DNA of 64,000 nucleotides from Pseudoduganella namucuonensis (GCF_900116645.1 NZ_FPBO01000044.1:1-64000), one strand, 5' to 3'. Shown: positions 50,920-59,580, numbered from the stretch's first letter. Notes: generated by a model from the letters alone, not told the origin. Numbers and translations are program-made.

Positions 50920-51831
50920 TCAGGCGGTGAAGTGGGCGCGCGCGATCTCGGCGGCCGGCAGGCCGTGGCGCTCGGGGTGCAGCTCGAAATCGAAGTCGAT
51001 CGAGAGGAACGGCGCGTCCACCTCGTGCGCGCGCAGGGCCGCGGGGTCGGTCACGCGCGTCATCGGCGGCACCAGGCCGTCGCGCGTGGCGAAGGCGAAG
51101 TCGTCCCACAGGTAGGGATCGCCCTCGATGTTGATCTGGGTGGTCAGCTTGCGGTAGCCCGGCGTGGAGACGAAGAAGTGGATGTGGGCCGGCCGCGTGC
51201 CGTGCCGTCCCAGCAGCTTGAGCAGGCTGTCGGTGGCGCCGCCCGGCGGCACGCTGTAGCCGACCGGCACCAGGGTGCGCAGGCGGTAGCGCCCCTCGGC
51301 GTCGGTGCGGATGCTCCTGCGCAGGTTGAACGGGGTCTGGCCGGGGTCGAAGAAGGAATAGCCGCCCAGGTGGTTGGCGTGCCACACCTCCACCAGCGCG
51401 TTCGCCAGCGGCGCGCCGTCGGCGCCGCGCACCTGGCCCTGCATGAACAGCACCTCGCCCGGCTGCGGGTCCTGGTCCAGGCGCGCCGAGCCATGGCTCT
51501 CCGGCGCGCCGGCCACGTACAGCGGACCCTCGATGGTGCGCGGCGTGCCGCCGCTGACGCCCTGGCGCGCCTCCGCCTCGTCCATGCGCAGGTCGAGGAA
51601 GTGCTCGAAGCCCAGGCCGGCGGCGATCAGGCCGTATTCGCCGGAGCGGCCGGCCTCGCCCAGGTAGTTGACGGCGCTCCAGAACTCCTCGGGCTGGATG
51701 TCGAGGTCCTCGATGGTGACGAACAGGTCGTGCACGATGCGGTTGACGATGGCCTGGACGCGGGGATTGCCGGCGCCGGTCTCGGTGCTTTCGATTTTTT
51801 GCAGCAGGGCTGCGATTGCTTGCTTGTCCAT
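50920..51831 (-). CDS. catA: Catechol 1,2-dioxygenase
   Basis: A 303-residue intradiol dioxygenase that splits catechol to cis,cis-muconate. All four iron ligands are visible: Tyr in EGPLYVAGAP, Tyr in TLVPVGYSVPPGG, and two His in RPAHIHFFVSTPGYRKLTTQ. The N-terminal helical dimer domain (1-100) is present. Substrate-pocket residues were not analysed, so chlorocatechol use is not excluded. The catA, catC, catB and catD genes are all here, so catechol made by iac enters the ortho pathway. Confidence 0.93.
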   Translation of the reverse strand: MDKQAIAALLQKIESTETGAGNPRVQAIVNRIVHDLFVTIEDLDIQPEEFWSAVNYLGEAGRSGEYGLIAAGLGFEHFLDLRMDEAEARQGVSGGTPRTIEGPLYVAGAPESHGSARLDQDPQPGEVLFMQGQVRGADGAPLANALVEVWHANHLGGYSFFDPGQTPFNLRRSIRTDAEGRYRLRTLVPVGYSVPPGGATDSLLKLLGRHGTRPAHIHFFVSTPGYRKLTTQINIEGDPYLWDDFAFATRDGLVPPMTRVTDPAALRAHEVDAPFLSIDFDFELHPERHGLPAAEIARAHFTA

Positions 51832-51884
51832 CTTGGTCTCCTTGGTTTTATCGGTTTTACTGGATATTGCGGCGGGTGGTCTGG

Positions 51885-52175
51885 TTAGCGGTCGTCGTCG
51901 TGGATGGAGGACGGGTGGCGGCACAGCGCCGCCACCGAGATCTCCATGTAGGGGAACAGCGGCAGGGACGTGAGCAGCTCGTGCAGCTCGGCCGGGCAGG
52001 ACACGTCGAAGATGCTGACGTTGGCGTAGCGGCCGGCGACGCGCCACAGATGGCGCCAGCGGCCGTCGCGCTGCAGCTCGGCGGCCAGCTCCTTTTCCCT
52101 CAGCTTCAGCTGGTCCGCCTCCGCCCCTGGCATGGCGGGCGGCAGCTGGACGTTCATGGTTACCTGGAACAGCAT
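51885..52175 (-). CDS. catC: Muconolactone delta-isomerase
   Basis: A 96-residue small enzyme with the family signature MLFQVTMNVQLPP, ELQRDGRWRHLWRVAGRYAN and a C-terminal LPLFPYMEISVAALCRHPSS. It moves the double bond of muconolactone to give 3-oxoadipate enol-lactone, acting as a multimer. GGAGGAAACACCC precedes the ATG. It lies 18 nt after catB. Confidence 0.93.
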   Translation of the reverse strand: MLFQVTMNVQLPPAMPGAEADQLKLREKELAAELQRDGRWRHLWRVAGRYANVSIFDVSCPAELHELLTSLPLFPYMEISVAALCRHPSSIHDDDR

Positions 52176-52193
52176 GGGTGTTTCCTCCGGATG

Positions 52194-53360
52194 TCAGGCG
52201 ATCGAATAAGTCTTGGCGGGCGCCTTGTCGCGGCGCAGGAAATCGAGCTTGTCCTCGTCGAGCTCTATGCCCAGGCCGGGGCCGGACGGCAGCTGCAGCG
52301 AAAAGTCGCTGTACACCAGCGGCGTGCGCAGGATCTCCTCGGTCAGCAGCAGGGGGCCGAACAGCTCCGTGCCCCAGGCCAGCGCGCCGAAGGTGGCGAA
52401 CAACTGGGCCGAGGCGATGGTGCCGACCGCGCCCTCCAGCATGGTGCCGCCGTACAGCGCCACGTGGGCCGCGTCGCCGATGCCGGCCACCTGCCGGGCG
52501 CCGCGCAGGCCGCCCGACTGGGTGATCTTGATGGCGAACACGTCGGCCGCGCGGGCGGCCGCCAGGCGGTAGGCGTCGGCCGGGCCGTGCAAGGCCTCGT
52601 CGGCCATCAGCGGCACCCGGTTCTGCTCGCGCAGGCGGCGCATGCCCTCGTGGTTGCCGGCCGCGATGGGCTGCTCCACCAGGTCGACGCCGGCGTCCTC
52701 CAGCAAGCGCATGCCGAGCATGGCGTCGGTCTCGTCCCAGGCTTGGTTGACGTCGACCCGCACGCTGGCGCGGTCGCCCAGGGCGCGCTTGATGGCGGCC
52801 ACGTGGGCCGCGTCGGCGCGCGGCGCGCGCAGGCCGATCTTCAGCTTGAAGACGCGGTGGCGGCGCAGGTCCAGCATCTTCTCCGCCTCGGCGATGTCGC
52901 GCGCGGTGTCGCCGCTGGCCAGGGTCCAGGCCACCGGCAGGCTGTCGCGCACGCGGCCGCCGAACAGGTCGCTGAGCGGCACGCCCAGGCGGCGCGCGTG
53001 GGCGTCGAACAGCGCGGTCTCGATCGCGCACTTGGCGAAGCGGTTGCCCTGCACGGCGCCGCACAGCTTGTCCATGCAGGCGGCCGGGCTGGTGGCGTCG
53101 GCGCCCAGCAGCAGCGGCGCCATGTAGCGCTCGATATTGACCTTGATGCTTTCCGGGCTCTCCTCGCCGTAGGCCAGGCCGCCTATGGTGCTGGCCTCGC
53201 CGCAGCCGGTGACGCCGTCGCTGGCGCGGATGCGCACCAGCACCAGGTGCTGCTGGCGCATGGTGGCCACCGACAGCTGGTGGGGACGGATGGTGGGGAT
53301 GTCGAGCAGCAGTACTTCGACCGCCTCGACGCGTGTCTGGGGTATGGGTGTGTGGGACAT
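52194..53360 (-). CDS. catB: Muconate cycloisomerase
   Basis: A 388-residue enolase-superfamily enzyme that converts cis,cis-muconate to muconolactone. It has the KxK base motif (RHRVFKLKIGLRA near residue 168), metal ligands in VRVDVNQAWDE, VEQPIAAGN and LMADEALHG, and the second base in FAIKITQSGGLRG. The length is typical. It follows iacF by 12 nt, which ties the catechol branch directly to IAA ring hydroxylation. Confidence 0.93.
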   Translation of the reverse strand: MSHTPIPQTRVEAVEVLLLDIPTIRPHQLSVATMRQQHLVLVRIRASDGVTGCGEASTIGGLAYGEESPESIKVNIERYMAPLLLGADATSPAACMDKLCGAVQGNRFAKCAIETALFDAHARRLGVPLSDLFGGRVRDSLPVAWTLASGDTARDIAEAEKMLDLRRHRVFKLKIGLRAPRADAAHVAAIKRALGDRASVRVDVNQAWDETDAMLGMRLLEDAGVDLVEQPIAAGNHEGMRRLREQNRVPLMADEALHGPADAYRLAAARAADVFAIKITQSGGLRGARQVAGIGDAAHVALYGGTMLEGAVGTIASAQLFATFGALAWGTELFGPLLLTEEILRTPLVYSDFSLQLPSGPGLGIELDEDKLDFLRRDKAPAKTYSIA

Positions 53361-53372
53361 GGGTATCCTTGT

Positions 53373-54329
53373 TCAGAGATCGAGCACCAGCCGCGCGGAC
53401 CTGGCGCGCGAGACGCACAGGCAGATCTGGTCGTTGCGCGCCTTTTCCTTCTTGGACAGGCAGTTGTCGCGGTGGTCGGGTTCGCCCTCCAGCAGCGGCA
53501 CCACGCAGGTGCCGCAGATGCCCTCGCGGCAGGAGGTGTCGATGGCGACGCCGATGGCGGCCAGCGCGTCGACGATGGCGGTGCCCGCCGGCACCGGCAC
53601 GATCCGGCCCGAGCCGGCGAGTTGCACCTCGAAGGGACCGTCGCCGCCGGCGCTGCTGGCGGCCGGCGCGCCGGCCTGGAAATGCTCCAGGTGGATCGCG
53701 TCCTCGCCGCGCGAGCGCGCCGCGCAGCGCACCACCGCGTCCATGAACGGCGCCGGGCCGCAGGTGTAGACGTGGGCGTCCGGGCCGGCCGCGTTCATGC
53801 AGGCGTCCAGGTAGTGCGCCATCGCGTCCTGTTGCACGCCGTAGTGGAAGCGCACGTGGTGGGCGAAGGGGGGCGCGCCCAGCAGGTCGGCGAAGGCCGT
53901 GTGTTCCGGCGCGCGGGTGAAGTAGTGCAGCGTGAAGCGCTTGCCCTCGCCGATCAGCTGGTGGGCCATCGCCAGCAGCGGCGTGATGCCGATGCCGGCG
54001 CCGAACAGCACGTGCTCGCCGGCGTCCGGGTCGAGCGCGAACAGGTTGCGCGGCGCGCCCACCTCCAGCTCCGTGCGCACGGAGACCCGCTCGTGCAGGG
54101 CTTGCGAGCCGCCGCGCGACACCGCCTCCCGCTTCACCGCGATGGTGTAGGCGTGGGCGTCGCCGGGCGAACCGCAGAGCGAATACTGCCGCGTGACGCC
54201 GCCCGGCGCGGTGACGTCGACGTGCGCGCCGGCCTCGTAGCGAGCCAGCGGCGCGCCGTCGGCCCGCACCAGCCGGAACGAGCGCACGTCCGGCGTCTCG
54301 TCAACGATTTTCTCGACGATCAGTTTCAT
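53373..54329 (-). CDS. iacF: Ring-hydroxylating oxygenase reductase (phthalate dioxygenase reductase type)
   Basis: A 318-residue electron-transfer protein: flavin domain (YEAGAHVDVTAPGGVTRQYS near 32, RxYS flavin motif), NAD domain (FGAGIGITPLLAMAHQL near 107, CGPAPFMDAV near 195), and a C-terminal plant-type 2Fe-2S domain with CREGICGTC near 268 and a fourth Cys in ICLCVSRAR. It passes electrons from NADH to the IacCD oxygenase. It starts 8 nt after iacD. Confidence 0.88.
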   Translation of the reverse strand: MKLIVEKIVDETPDVRSFRLVRADGAPLARYEAGAHVDVTAPGGVTRQYSLCGSPGDAHAYTIAVKREAVSRGGSQALHERVSVRTELEVGAPRNLFALDPDAGEHVLFGAGIGITPLLAMAHQLIGEGKRFTLHYFTRAPEHTAFADLLGAPPFAHHVRFHYGVQQDAMAHYLDACMNAAGPDAHVYTCGPAPFMDAVVRCAARSRGEDAIHLEHFQAGAPAASSAGGDGPFEVQLAGSGRIVPVPAGTAIVDALAAIGVAIDTSCREGICGTCVVPLLEGEPDHRDNCLSKKEKARNDQICLCVSRARSARLVLDL

Positions 54330-54337
54330 GGCGGGGC

Positions 54338-54841
54338 CTATAACAGGAAGCCGATGGCGCTCAGGCTGTCCTCGGCGTTGACCAGGCGGATCACCTTTTG
54401 CAGCAGCCTGGGCGTCTCGCCCGCCAGGTCGATGCGGTGCGTCAGGTCGGCAGCGTACAGCGTGTGCTTGCCGCGCTTGTAGCCCACCACCACCTGCGAG
54501 GAGTTGACCTCCACCACGCCGCCCGCCTCGGACACCAGGCGGAAACGCGACACCGTGCGCACCGTCTTGGCCGCGTCGGCGGCCGACATCGAGTGGCCGG
54601 AGGACAGCCGCTCGACGCGCAGCCGGCGCATGCGGGCGTCGTCGTACACATAGTTCAGGCGGCCGGCGTAGTCGTCGGTGCCGTGCTCGATCGGCACGAT
54701 GTATTTGCCATCCTCGGCCCACAGCGCGGCCCAGCCGGCGTAGTCCTTGCGGTCCAGTATTTCGGCTTCCGCCCAGATGTAGGCGATCGCCCGGCCCAGC
54801 GGCCCGGCCAGGCCGCTCAGTTCCGCGTTGTTATTCGTCAT
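54338..54841 (-). CDS. iacD: Ring-hydroxylating dioxygenase small (beta) subunit
   Basis: A 167-residue NTF2-fold structural subunit: AYIWAEAEILDRKDYAGWAA, LWAEDGKYIVPIEHGTDDYA, ARMRRLRVERLSSGHSMSAA, and C-terminal LQKVIRLVNAEDSLSAIGFL. It has no catalytic residues of its own and shapes the oxygenase hexamer with IacC. Its start overlaps the end of iacC by 11 nt. Confidence 0.88.
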   Translation of the reverse strand: MTNNNAELSGLAGPLGRAIAYIWAEAEILDRKDYAGWAALWAEDGKYIVPIEHGTDDYAGRLNYVYDDARMRRLRVERLSSGHSMSAADAAKTVRTVSRFRLVSEAGGVVEVNSSQVVVGYKRGKHTLYAADLTHRIDLAGETPRLLQKVIRLVNAEDSLSAIGFLL

Positions 54842-56123
54842 TGCTCATCATCCTTTTCCACATGTCATAGGCTTCGCGCATGCCCGTTTCGTCCGTCGAG
54901 TGCGACATCCTGTCGCCGTTCGGCTCCACCGTTTCGCGGTTCAAGCCGCGGTTGACCAGGATGGGCACGTCGCGCCCGGCGTAGGAGCCGGCCTGCACGC
55001 GCTCCCAGGCCTCGGCGTCGTCCGGGCTGCCGAAGCCGAACGGGCCCTGGAAATGCTCGTGTATGCGCATGCGTTCGCGGTTGGCCACCTCGGGGCCGCC
55101 GTCCATGCCCAGCGCCACGTGGCGGATCTCGGTCTCGGTCACCGAGATCGGGCGCAGCACGCGGAAGAAGGACATCGACATCGCCACGTTCGGGAACAGG
55201 TTCAGGTTGAAGCCCGCCCCGTGCAGCGAACGCACGATGCGCCTGACCTGCTCCGGCGGGAAATCCCTGGACAGCTCGGCGATGGTGTCGGCGAAGCGCG
55301 CCTGCAGCTGCTCGCTGCCGTCGTCCTGGTCGAAGTCCACGTGCTCGGGCACCATCACCATCACGCTGTGGCCGTTGCCCAGCGCGCGCGTCACCGAGGC
55401 CTCGTCCGTCATGAAGGACAGCATCTCCGAGGTCTCCTCGTCCACCGACTGCATGAAGGTCTTGTGCACCACCGGGAAGTGGTAGCCGTCGGTGGTGTTC
55501 TCCAGCTGGATCTTCCAGTTGCCGTCGAACTTGAACTTGTGCTCGCCCATGGTCTTGATCGGGTAGCCGGCGCCCTGTTTCATGAACAGGTCCATCCAGT
55601 GGCGGGCGCCGCCCAGGAACTCCTCCAGCGGCTGCACCTCCTGGTTGAAGCTGGCGAACACCATGCCGGCGTAGCTGCCCACGCGCAGGCTCTTGAGCGG
55701 CAGGTCGGACTTTTCGATCAGGTCCGTGTAGCCGTCCGGGTAGGGCAGGGCGCGCAGCTTGCCGTCCAGGCCATAGGACCAGCTGTGGTAGGGGCAGGTG
55801 AAGCCGGTGGCGTTGCCCTTGTGCTTTTCGCAGACCGTGGCGCCGCGGTGGCGGCAGCGGTTCTCCAGCACGTTGATCTTGCCGCTCCGGTCGCGCACCA
55901 CGATGACGGGCTGGCGGCCGATGGTGGCGGTCTTGAAGTCGCCCGGCTCGCGCAATTCGCTCTCGTGGGCGACCCAGATCCAGGTCTTGTAAAAGATCTT
56001 GTCCAGCTCCGCCTCGAAGATCGCGGGGTCGTTGTAGAGCGACGGGTCGACGCCGTCGGGCTGCACCAGGTCCGCGTGGGACGTGCCTGGCACTCTGGGG
56101 TGGAAACGCAGTGGGGCATTCAT
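54831..56123 (-). CDS. iacC: Rieske ring-hydroxylating dioxygenase large (alpha) subunit
   Basis: A 430-residue catalytic subunit. The Rieske centre is CRHRGATVCEKHKGNATGF, then TCPYHSWSYG (Cys-x-His, 17-residue gap, Cys-x2-His; about 88-111). The mononuclear iron site is DGYHFPVVHKT near residue 210, with the bridging Asp of the alpha-subunit family expected nearby. AAGGAGAACAAGAT precedes the ATG at 56123. In the iac pathway IacCDF convert a late indolic intermediate on the way to catechol. Anthranilate or benzoate dioxygenase would be the alternative reading in isolation. Confidence 0.88.
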   Translation of the reverse strand: MNAPLRFHPRVPGTSHADLVQPDGVDPSLYNDPAIFEAELDKIFYKTWIWVAHESELREPGDFKTATIGRQPVIVVRDRSGKINVLENRCRHRGATVCEKHKGNATGFTCPYHSWSYGLDGKLRALPYPDGYTDLIEKSDLPLKSLRVGSYAGMVFASFNQEVQPLEEFLGGARHWMDLFMKQGAGYPIKTMGEHKFKFDGNWKIQLENTTDGYHFPVVHKTFMQSVDEETSEMLSFMTDEASVTRALGNGHSVMVMVPEHVDFDQDDGSEQLQARFADTIAELSRDFPPEQVRRIVRSLHGAGFNLNLFPNVAMSMSFFRVLRPISVTETEIRHVALGMDGGPEVANRERMRIHEHFQGPFGFGSPDDAEAWERVQAGSYAGRDVPILVNRGLNRETVEPNGDRMSHSTDETGMREAYDMWKRMMSNDE

Positions 56124-56145
56124 ATCTTGTTCTCCTTTGCTAACT

Positions 56146-57309
56146 TCAAGTCGTGGCGCGCAGCGCACGCTCCAGGTGCAGCGCCAGCGCGCATATTTTT
56201 TCGTCCTCGCCCTTGCGGCCGACCAGCTGCAGGCCCGCCTTCAGCTTGCCGCCGGCCAGCGGCAGGGGGAGGGTGAGGGCCGGGTGGCCGCTCAGGTTGA
56301 ACGGCCGTATCAGCGCGCTCATGGCCAGCACCGGCAGGCCGGCCTCGACCTCCGCCAGCGTGGGCGGCAGGCGCGGCAGGGTCGGCAGCACCAGCGCGTC
56401 GGCGTGCGTCAGCGCGCGGTCCACCTCGGCGGTGAAGGCCTCGCGCACGCGCTCGGCCTTGTCCCTTTGCGCGGCGGTGGTGGCGGCGGCCAGCGTCAGC
56501 CGCTTTTCCACGTCCGCGCTCAATTCGCCGCGGCCGGCCAGGTGGCCGAAGGCGCGCGAGGTCTCGGCGTTGATCAGCACCATGCCGGCCTCGAAGGCGT
56601 GCGCCATGCCGGGCAGGCCCACGCCGTCCACCTGCCAGCCGGCGCGCGCCACCGCGAGTTCGACCGCTTGCGCGATGGCGGGGTCGCCGCCGCAGTCGAC
56701 CAGGCGCACCCGCGCCCGCCGCTGCTCCTGGCGCGCCGCGCCCAGGTTGAAATCGGGCGCGATCACCGCCATGGCGGCGATCAGCATGTCCATGGTGCGG
56801 GCCAGCGGGCCGACGCAATCGAGCGTGCTGTGGCGCGGATGGGCGCCGGCGCGGCTCACCCGGCCGAAGCTGGGCTTGAAGCCGATCACGCCGCAGCAGG
56901 CCGCCGGCATGCGGATGGAGCCGCCGGTGTCGCTGCCCAGCGCCATGTCGACCAGGCCGGCGCCGACGGCGGCGGCCGAGCCGCTGGACGAGCCGCCCGG
57001 GATCAGCGCGCCGTCCTGCGGATTGCGCGGGGTGCCGGTCCAGGCGTTGACGCCGGTCATGCCGTAGGCCAGTTCGTGCATATTGGTTTTGCCGACGATC
57101 TTCCAGCCGGCGTCGAGCAGCAGGCGCACCACGTCGGCGTGGGCCGTGGCGGGCGCCGCGCCGGCCAGCGCGCGGCTGCCGCCGCGGGTGGGCATGCCGG
57201 CGATGTCGATGCAATCCTTGACGCCGACGATGGCGCCGCCGTCGCCCAACTCGCCCAGTTCGAAGACGGAGACGAAGGCGTTGCCCGGGTTGGCGGTAGT
57301 GGTGGTCAT
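56146..57309 (-). CDS. iacH: Amidase-signature family hydrolase of the IAA pathway
   Basis: A 387-residue amidase. The Ser-cisSer-Lys triad region is visible: GVKDCIDIAGMPT (Lys), GGSSSGSAAAVGAGLVDMAL, and GSDTGGSIRMPAACCGVIGF (nucleophile Ser). The C-terminal part is shorter than in GatA-type amidases. IacH-type amidases belong to all described iac sets, though their step is uncertain; hydrolysis of a lactam or amide intermediate is expected. It is the first gene of the leftward iacHCDF-catBCAD operon and divergent from a LysR gene. The start MTTTTANPG at 57309 is chosen; a longer form from 57345 is possible. Confidence 0.87.
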   Translation of the reverse strand: MTTTTANPGNAFVSVFELGELGDGGAIVGVKDCIDIAGMPTRGGSRALAGAAPATAHADVVRLLLDAGWKIVGKTNMHELAYGMTGVNAWTGTPRNPQDGALIPGGSSSGSAAAVGAGLVDMALGSDTGGSIRMPAACCGVIGFKPSFGRVSRAGAHPRHSTLDCVGPLARTMDMLIAAMAVIAPDFNLGAARQEQRRARVRLVDCGGDPAIAQAVELAVARAGWQVDGVGLPGMAHAFEAGMVLINAETSRAFGHLAGRGELSADVEKRLTLAAATTAAQRDKAERVREAFTAEVDRALTHADALVLPTLPRLPPTLAEVEAGLPVLAMSALIRPFNLSGHPALTLPLPLAGGKLKAGLQLVGRKGEDEKICALALHLERALRATT

Positions 57310-57363
57310 GGTGCGGTCCGTTCCTTTGCTGAGGGTCGAGAGCAATTCTAGGTCTGGTAGTTA

Positions 57364-57380
57364 AATAGATCAAATTCATG
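57364..57380 (-). promoter_or_regulatory. LysR-type box at the iacH promoter
   Basis: Reads CATGAATTTGATCTATT on the minus strand, in the 107-bp gap between iacH and the LysR gene. It aligns with 59564-59580 (porin) and 59672-59688 (importer); the shared core is CAT-N-AATTTG. Confidence 0.55.
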
Positions 57381-57416
57381 TAGCATATGCACATAATCAA
57401 TCTGGCGGATTTTGGT

Positions 57417-58340
57417 ATGACGACCTTCAACAATATGGATTTGAACCTGCTGCGGGTGTTCCAGGCCATCGCGGACGAGCGCAGCCTGACCCTGGCGGGC
57501 GACCGCCTGCACCTGTCGCAGCCGGCGGTCAGCTACGCGCTGCGCCGGCTGCGGGTGATCTTCGACGACCCGCTGTTCATCCGGACCAAGACCGGCATGC
57601 AGCCGACGCCGTCCGCGCTGGAGCTGGCCAAGCCGATCTCGCGCGCGCTGCAGGCGGTGCAGGACGCGCTCAGCTACGCCGAGCAGTTCAATCCCGCGCT
57701 CAGCACGCGCGTGTTCCGCGCCTCGATGACGGACGCCGGCGAGATGTTCTTCCTGCCGCCGGTGTGCGAGCACTTGTACGCCCACGCGCCGCACGCGCGG
57801 CTGCACGTGGAGCAGGTGCCGTCGGCGGCCATCGAGGAGGCGCTGCGCACCGGCCAGCTGGACTTCGCCATCGGCAACCTGCCGGCGCTGAAGTCGTCCA
57901 CGCGCCACGCGCTGCTGTTCGAGGAAAGCTATGTGTGCCTGACGCGCAAGCGCGCGCAGTTGCCGGACCGGGCCAAGCTGGAACTGGACGAGTTCCTGGC
58001 CCTGTCCCATGTGCTGATCCAGTCCGCCGAAAGCAGCCACCACCAGCTGGAGGACACCTTCCGGGCCAAGGGCGTGTACCGCAAGATCGCGCTGGACATC
58101 CCGCACTTCTCGGTGCTGCCCCGCATCCTGGCGCGCTCCGACCTGGCCGTGACCCTGCCGCTGCGCATCGCCCGGCTGTTCAACGACGCGGACCAGTTCT
58201 CGATCTATGAATTGCCGGTGGACCTGCCCGAGGCCGAGGTCACGCTGCACTGGCATCAGGACTTCGAGAACGACGCCGGCCACCGCTGGCTGCGCGAGGT
58301 CATCACGGACCTGGTGCAGGAGTACGGCCGGCTGGTCTGA
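57417..58340 (+). CDS. LysR-family regulator of the IAA/catechol operon
   Basis: A 307-residue LysR protein: HTH MDLNLLRVFQAIADERSLTL, AGDRLHLSQPAVSYALRRLR, then KTGMQPTPSALEL, and an effector domain from about residue 95. It belongs to the same NahR/LinR-like branch as the regulator at 9854. It is divergent from iacH. The AATTTG-centred box occurs here and before the porin and importer genes, so one regulon covering entry and breakdown is likely. The start at 57417 gives a short leader; 57435 is possible. Confidence 0.9.
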   Translation: MTTFNNMDLNLLRVFQAIADERSLTLAGDRLHLSQPAVSYALRRLRVIFDDPLFIRTKTGMQPTPSALELAKPISRALQAVQDALSYAEQFNPALSTRVFRASMTDAGEMFFLPPVCEHLYAHAPHARLHVEQVPSAAIEEALRTGQLDFAIGNLPALKSSTRHALLFEESYVCLTRKRAQLPDRAKLELDEFLALSHVLIQSAESSHHQLEDTFRAKGVYRKIALDIPHFSVLPRILARSDLAVTLPLRIARLFNDADQFSIYELPVDLPEAEVTLHWHQDFENDAGHRWLREVITDLVQEYGRLV

Positions 58341-58368
58341 GCGGCCGGGCCCTCCGCGGCTTGAAACC

Positions 58369-58434
58369 GGGGACAGACCCGCGATCCGGGCCCCGTGCCC
58401 CTGCCGCGGCTTGTGGCGCGGAGGGGCTGTCCCC
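58369..58434. repeat. GGGGACAG-type inverted repeat between convergent genes
   Basis: GGGGACAGACCC near the LysR stop and GGGGCTGTCCCC near the porin stop face each other (10 of 12 bases pair), with direct copies of CCGCGGCTTG beside each. It resembles the hairpin at 50080 and probably ends transcription from both sides. Confidence 0.5.
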
Positions 58435-58451
58435 ATGGCCGCGCCGTCTGG

Positions 58452-59507
58452 TCAGAACAGGTGGCGCACGCCGACGCGCAGCGCGTTCTGGCTGCCGTCG
58501 CCGGCCACCGCGCCCAGCGCCGCCGTGGTCTGCGCCGGATAGCCCTTGTCGCGCAGGAAGGCCGCGACGGCGTACACATTGGTGCGCCTGGACAGCTTGT
58601 AGTTGGCCACCAAGGTCAACTGGTCCGCGCCGCCGATGCCGTTGTTGCGGCTCTGGTGCTGCGCGCCGGCCGACAGGTCGACCAGCGCGCCGGCCGCCCA
58701 GGTGGCGCCGATCTCGTAGTTGTCGGCCCCGGGCTTGGCGCCGGCGTCGCTGCGCACCCGCGTCACCAAGGCGAACGGACGCACGGCGCCCCACTGGTAG
58801 TTGGCGCCCAGGCCGTAGATGCGGGTGGAGTACAGGCCGGCCGCGTCGCGCAGGTCGGTGAGGGCGAAGCCGGCGCTCAAGGGGCCGTCGTCGTAGGCGA
58901 CGCGGGCGCTGTAGCTGCGCCCGGCGGCGCTGTTGCCCGCCACCTCGCCCAGCCCGTACATGGCGCCGACGCTCCAGCCGCCGAACTTCTGGCTCTGGAA
59001 CTTGACGGAATTGTTGACGCGGTCGCCGGCGTAGATGCGGTCGTTCAGCACGCCGCCGGTGCGGCCGTTGGCGTGCAGGCCGAAGGCCAGCAGGCCGGCC
59101 ACGGTGGCCGCGCCGGTGGCGTAGGCGTTCTGGCTGATCATGAAGTCGTACTGCCGTCCCACGCTGACGCTGCCCACCGCGTTGCCCAGGCCGACGAAGG
59201 CCTGGCGCCCGAACAGCAGCCCGCCCTGGCCCAGCGTGCCGTCGTCCAGCGAGTAGCCGGTTTCCAGCGTGAAGAACGCATCCACGCCGCCGCCCAGGTT
59301 TTCCACGCCCCTGAAGCCGATGCGGTTGGCGTTGGCCACGCCGGTGTCCATTTTCGTCAGCGACGTGGAGCCGCCGGCGACGGCGGCGTCCGAGTAACGC
59401 GTCAGGCCGGCGTCGATCAGGCCATAGATGGTCACCGAATCGGCCGCATGGGCCGCGCCGGCGCACAGCGACGCGGCGGCCAGCGCAAACAATTTCCTGC
59501 TATTCAT
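58452..59507 (-). CDS. Gram-negative general porin
   Basis: A 351-residue outer-membrane porin of the betaproteobacterial trimeric type. The signal peptide is KLFALAAASLCAGAAHA, followed by the typical start ADSVTIYGLIDAGLTRYS. ANRIGFRGVENLGGGVDAFF, FGRQAFVGLGNAVGSVSVGR and a terminal Phe (RVGVRHLF) complete the pattern. Its promoter carries the same AATTTG box as iacH and the importer, so it is probably the induced outer-membrane entry for IAA or a related aromatic acid. Confidence 0.92.
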   Translation of the reverse strand: MNSRKLFALAAASLCAGAAHAADSVTIYGLIDAGLTRYSDAAVAGGSTSLTKMDTGVANANRIGFRGVENLGGGVDAFFTLETGYSLDDGTLGQGGLLFGRQAFVGLGNAVGSVSVGRQYDFMISQNAYATGAATVAGLLAFGLHANGRTGGVLNDRIYAGDRVNNSVKFQSQKFGGWSVGAMYGLGEVAGNSAAGRSYSARVAYDDGPLSAGFALTDLRDAAGLYSTRIYGLGANYQWGAVRPFALVTRVRSDAGAKPGADNYEIGATWAAGALVDLSAGAQHQSRNNGIGGADQLTLVANYKLSRRTNVYAVAAFLRDKGYPAQTTAALGAVAGDGSQNALRVGVRHLF

Positions 59508-59563
59508 GTACTACTCCCGGTTGTTATCAGTGAAGGTGCGGGGAATAGTAGGTTTTCGTCAAA

Positions 59564-59580
59564 AATAGGGCAAATTGATG
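59564..59580 (-). promoter_or_regulatory. LysR-type box upstream of the porin
   Basis: Reads CATCAATTTGCCCTATT on the minus strand, 57-73 bp upstream of the porin start and in the same orientation to its gene as the copy before iacH. Confidence 0.5.

Noticed and set aside
50920..57309. Anthranilate or benzoate dioxygenase operon with cat genes.
   Set aside because: The Rieske enzyme is accompanied by an amidase, an SDR, an IacB-like protein, an IacA-like flavoprotein, a flavin reductase and an IacI-like protein. This full set matches iac and not ant or ben.
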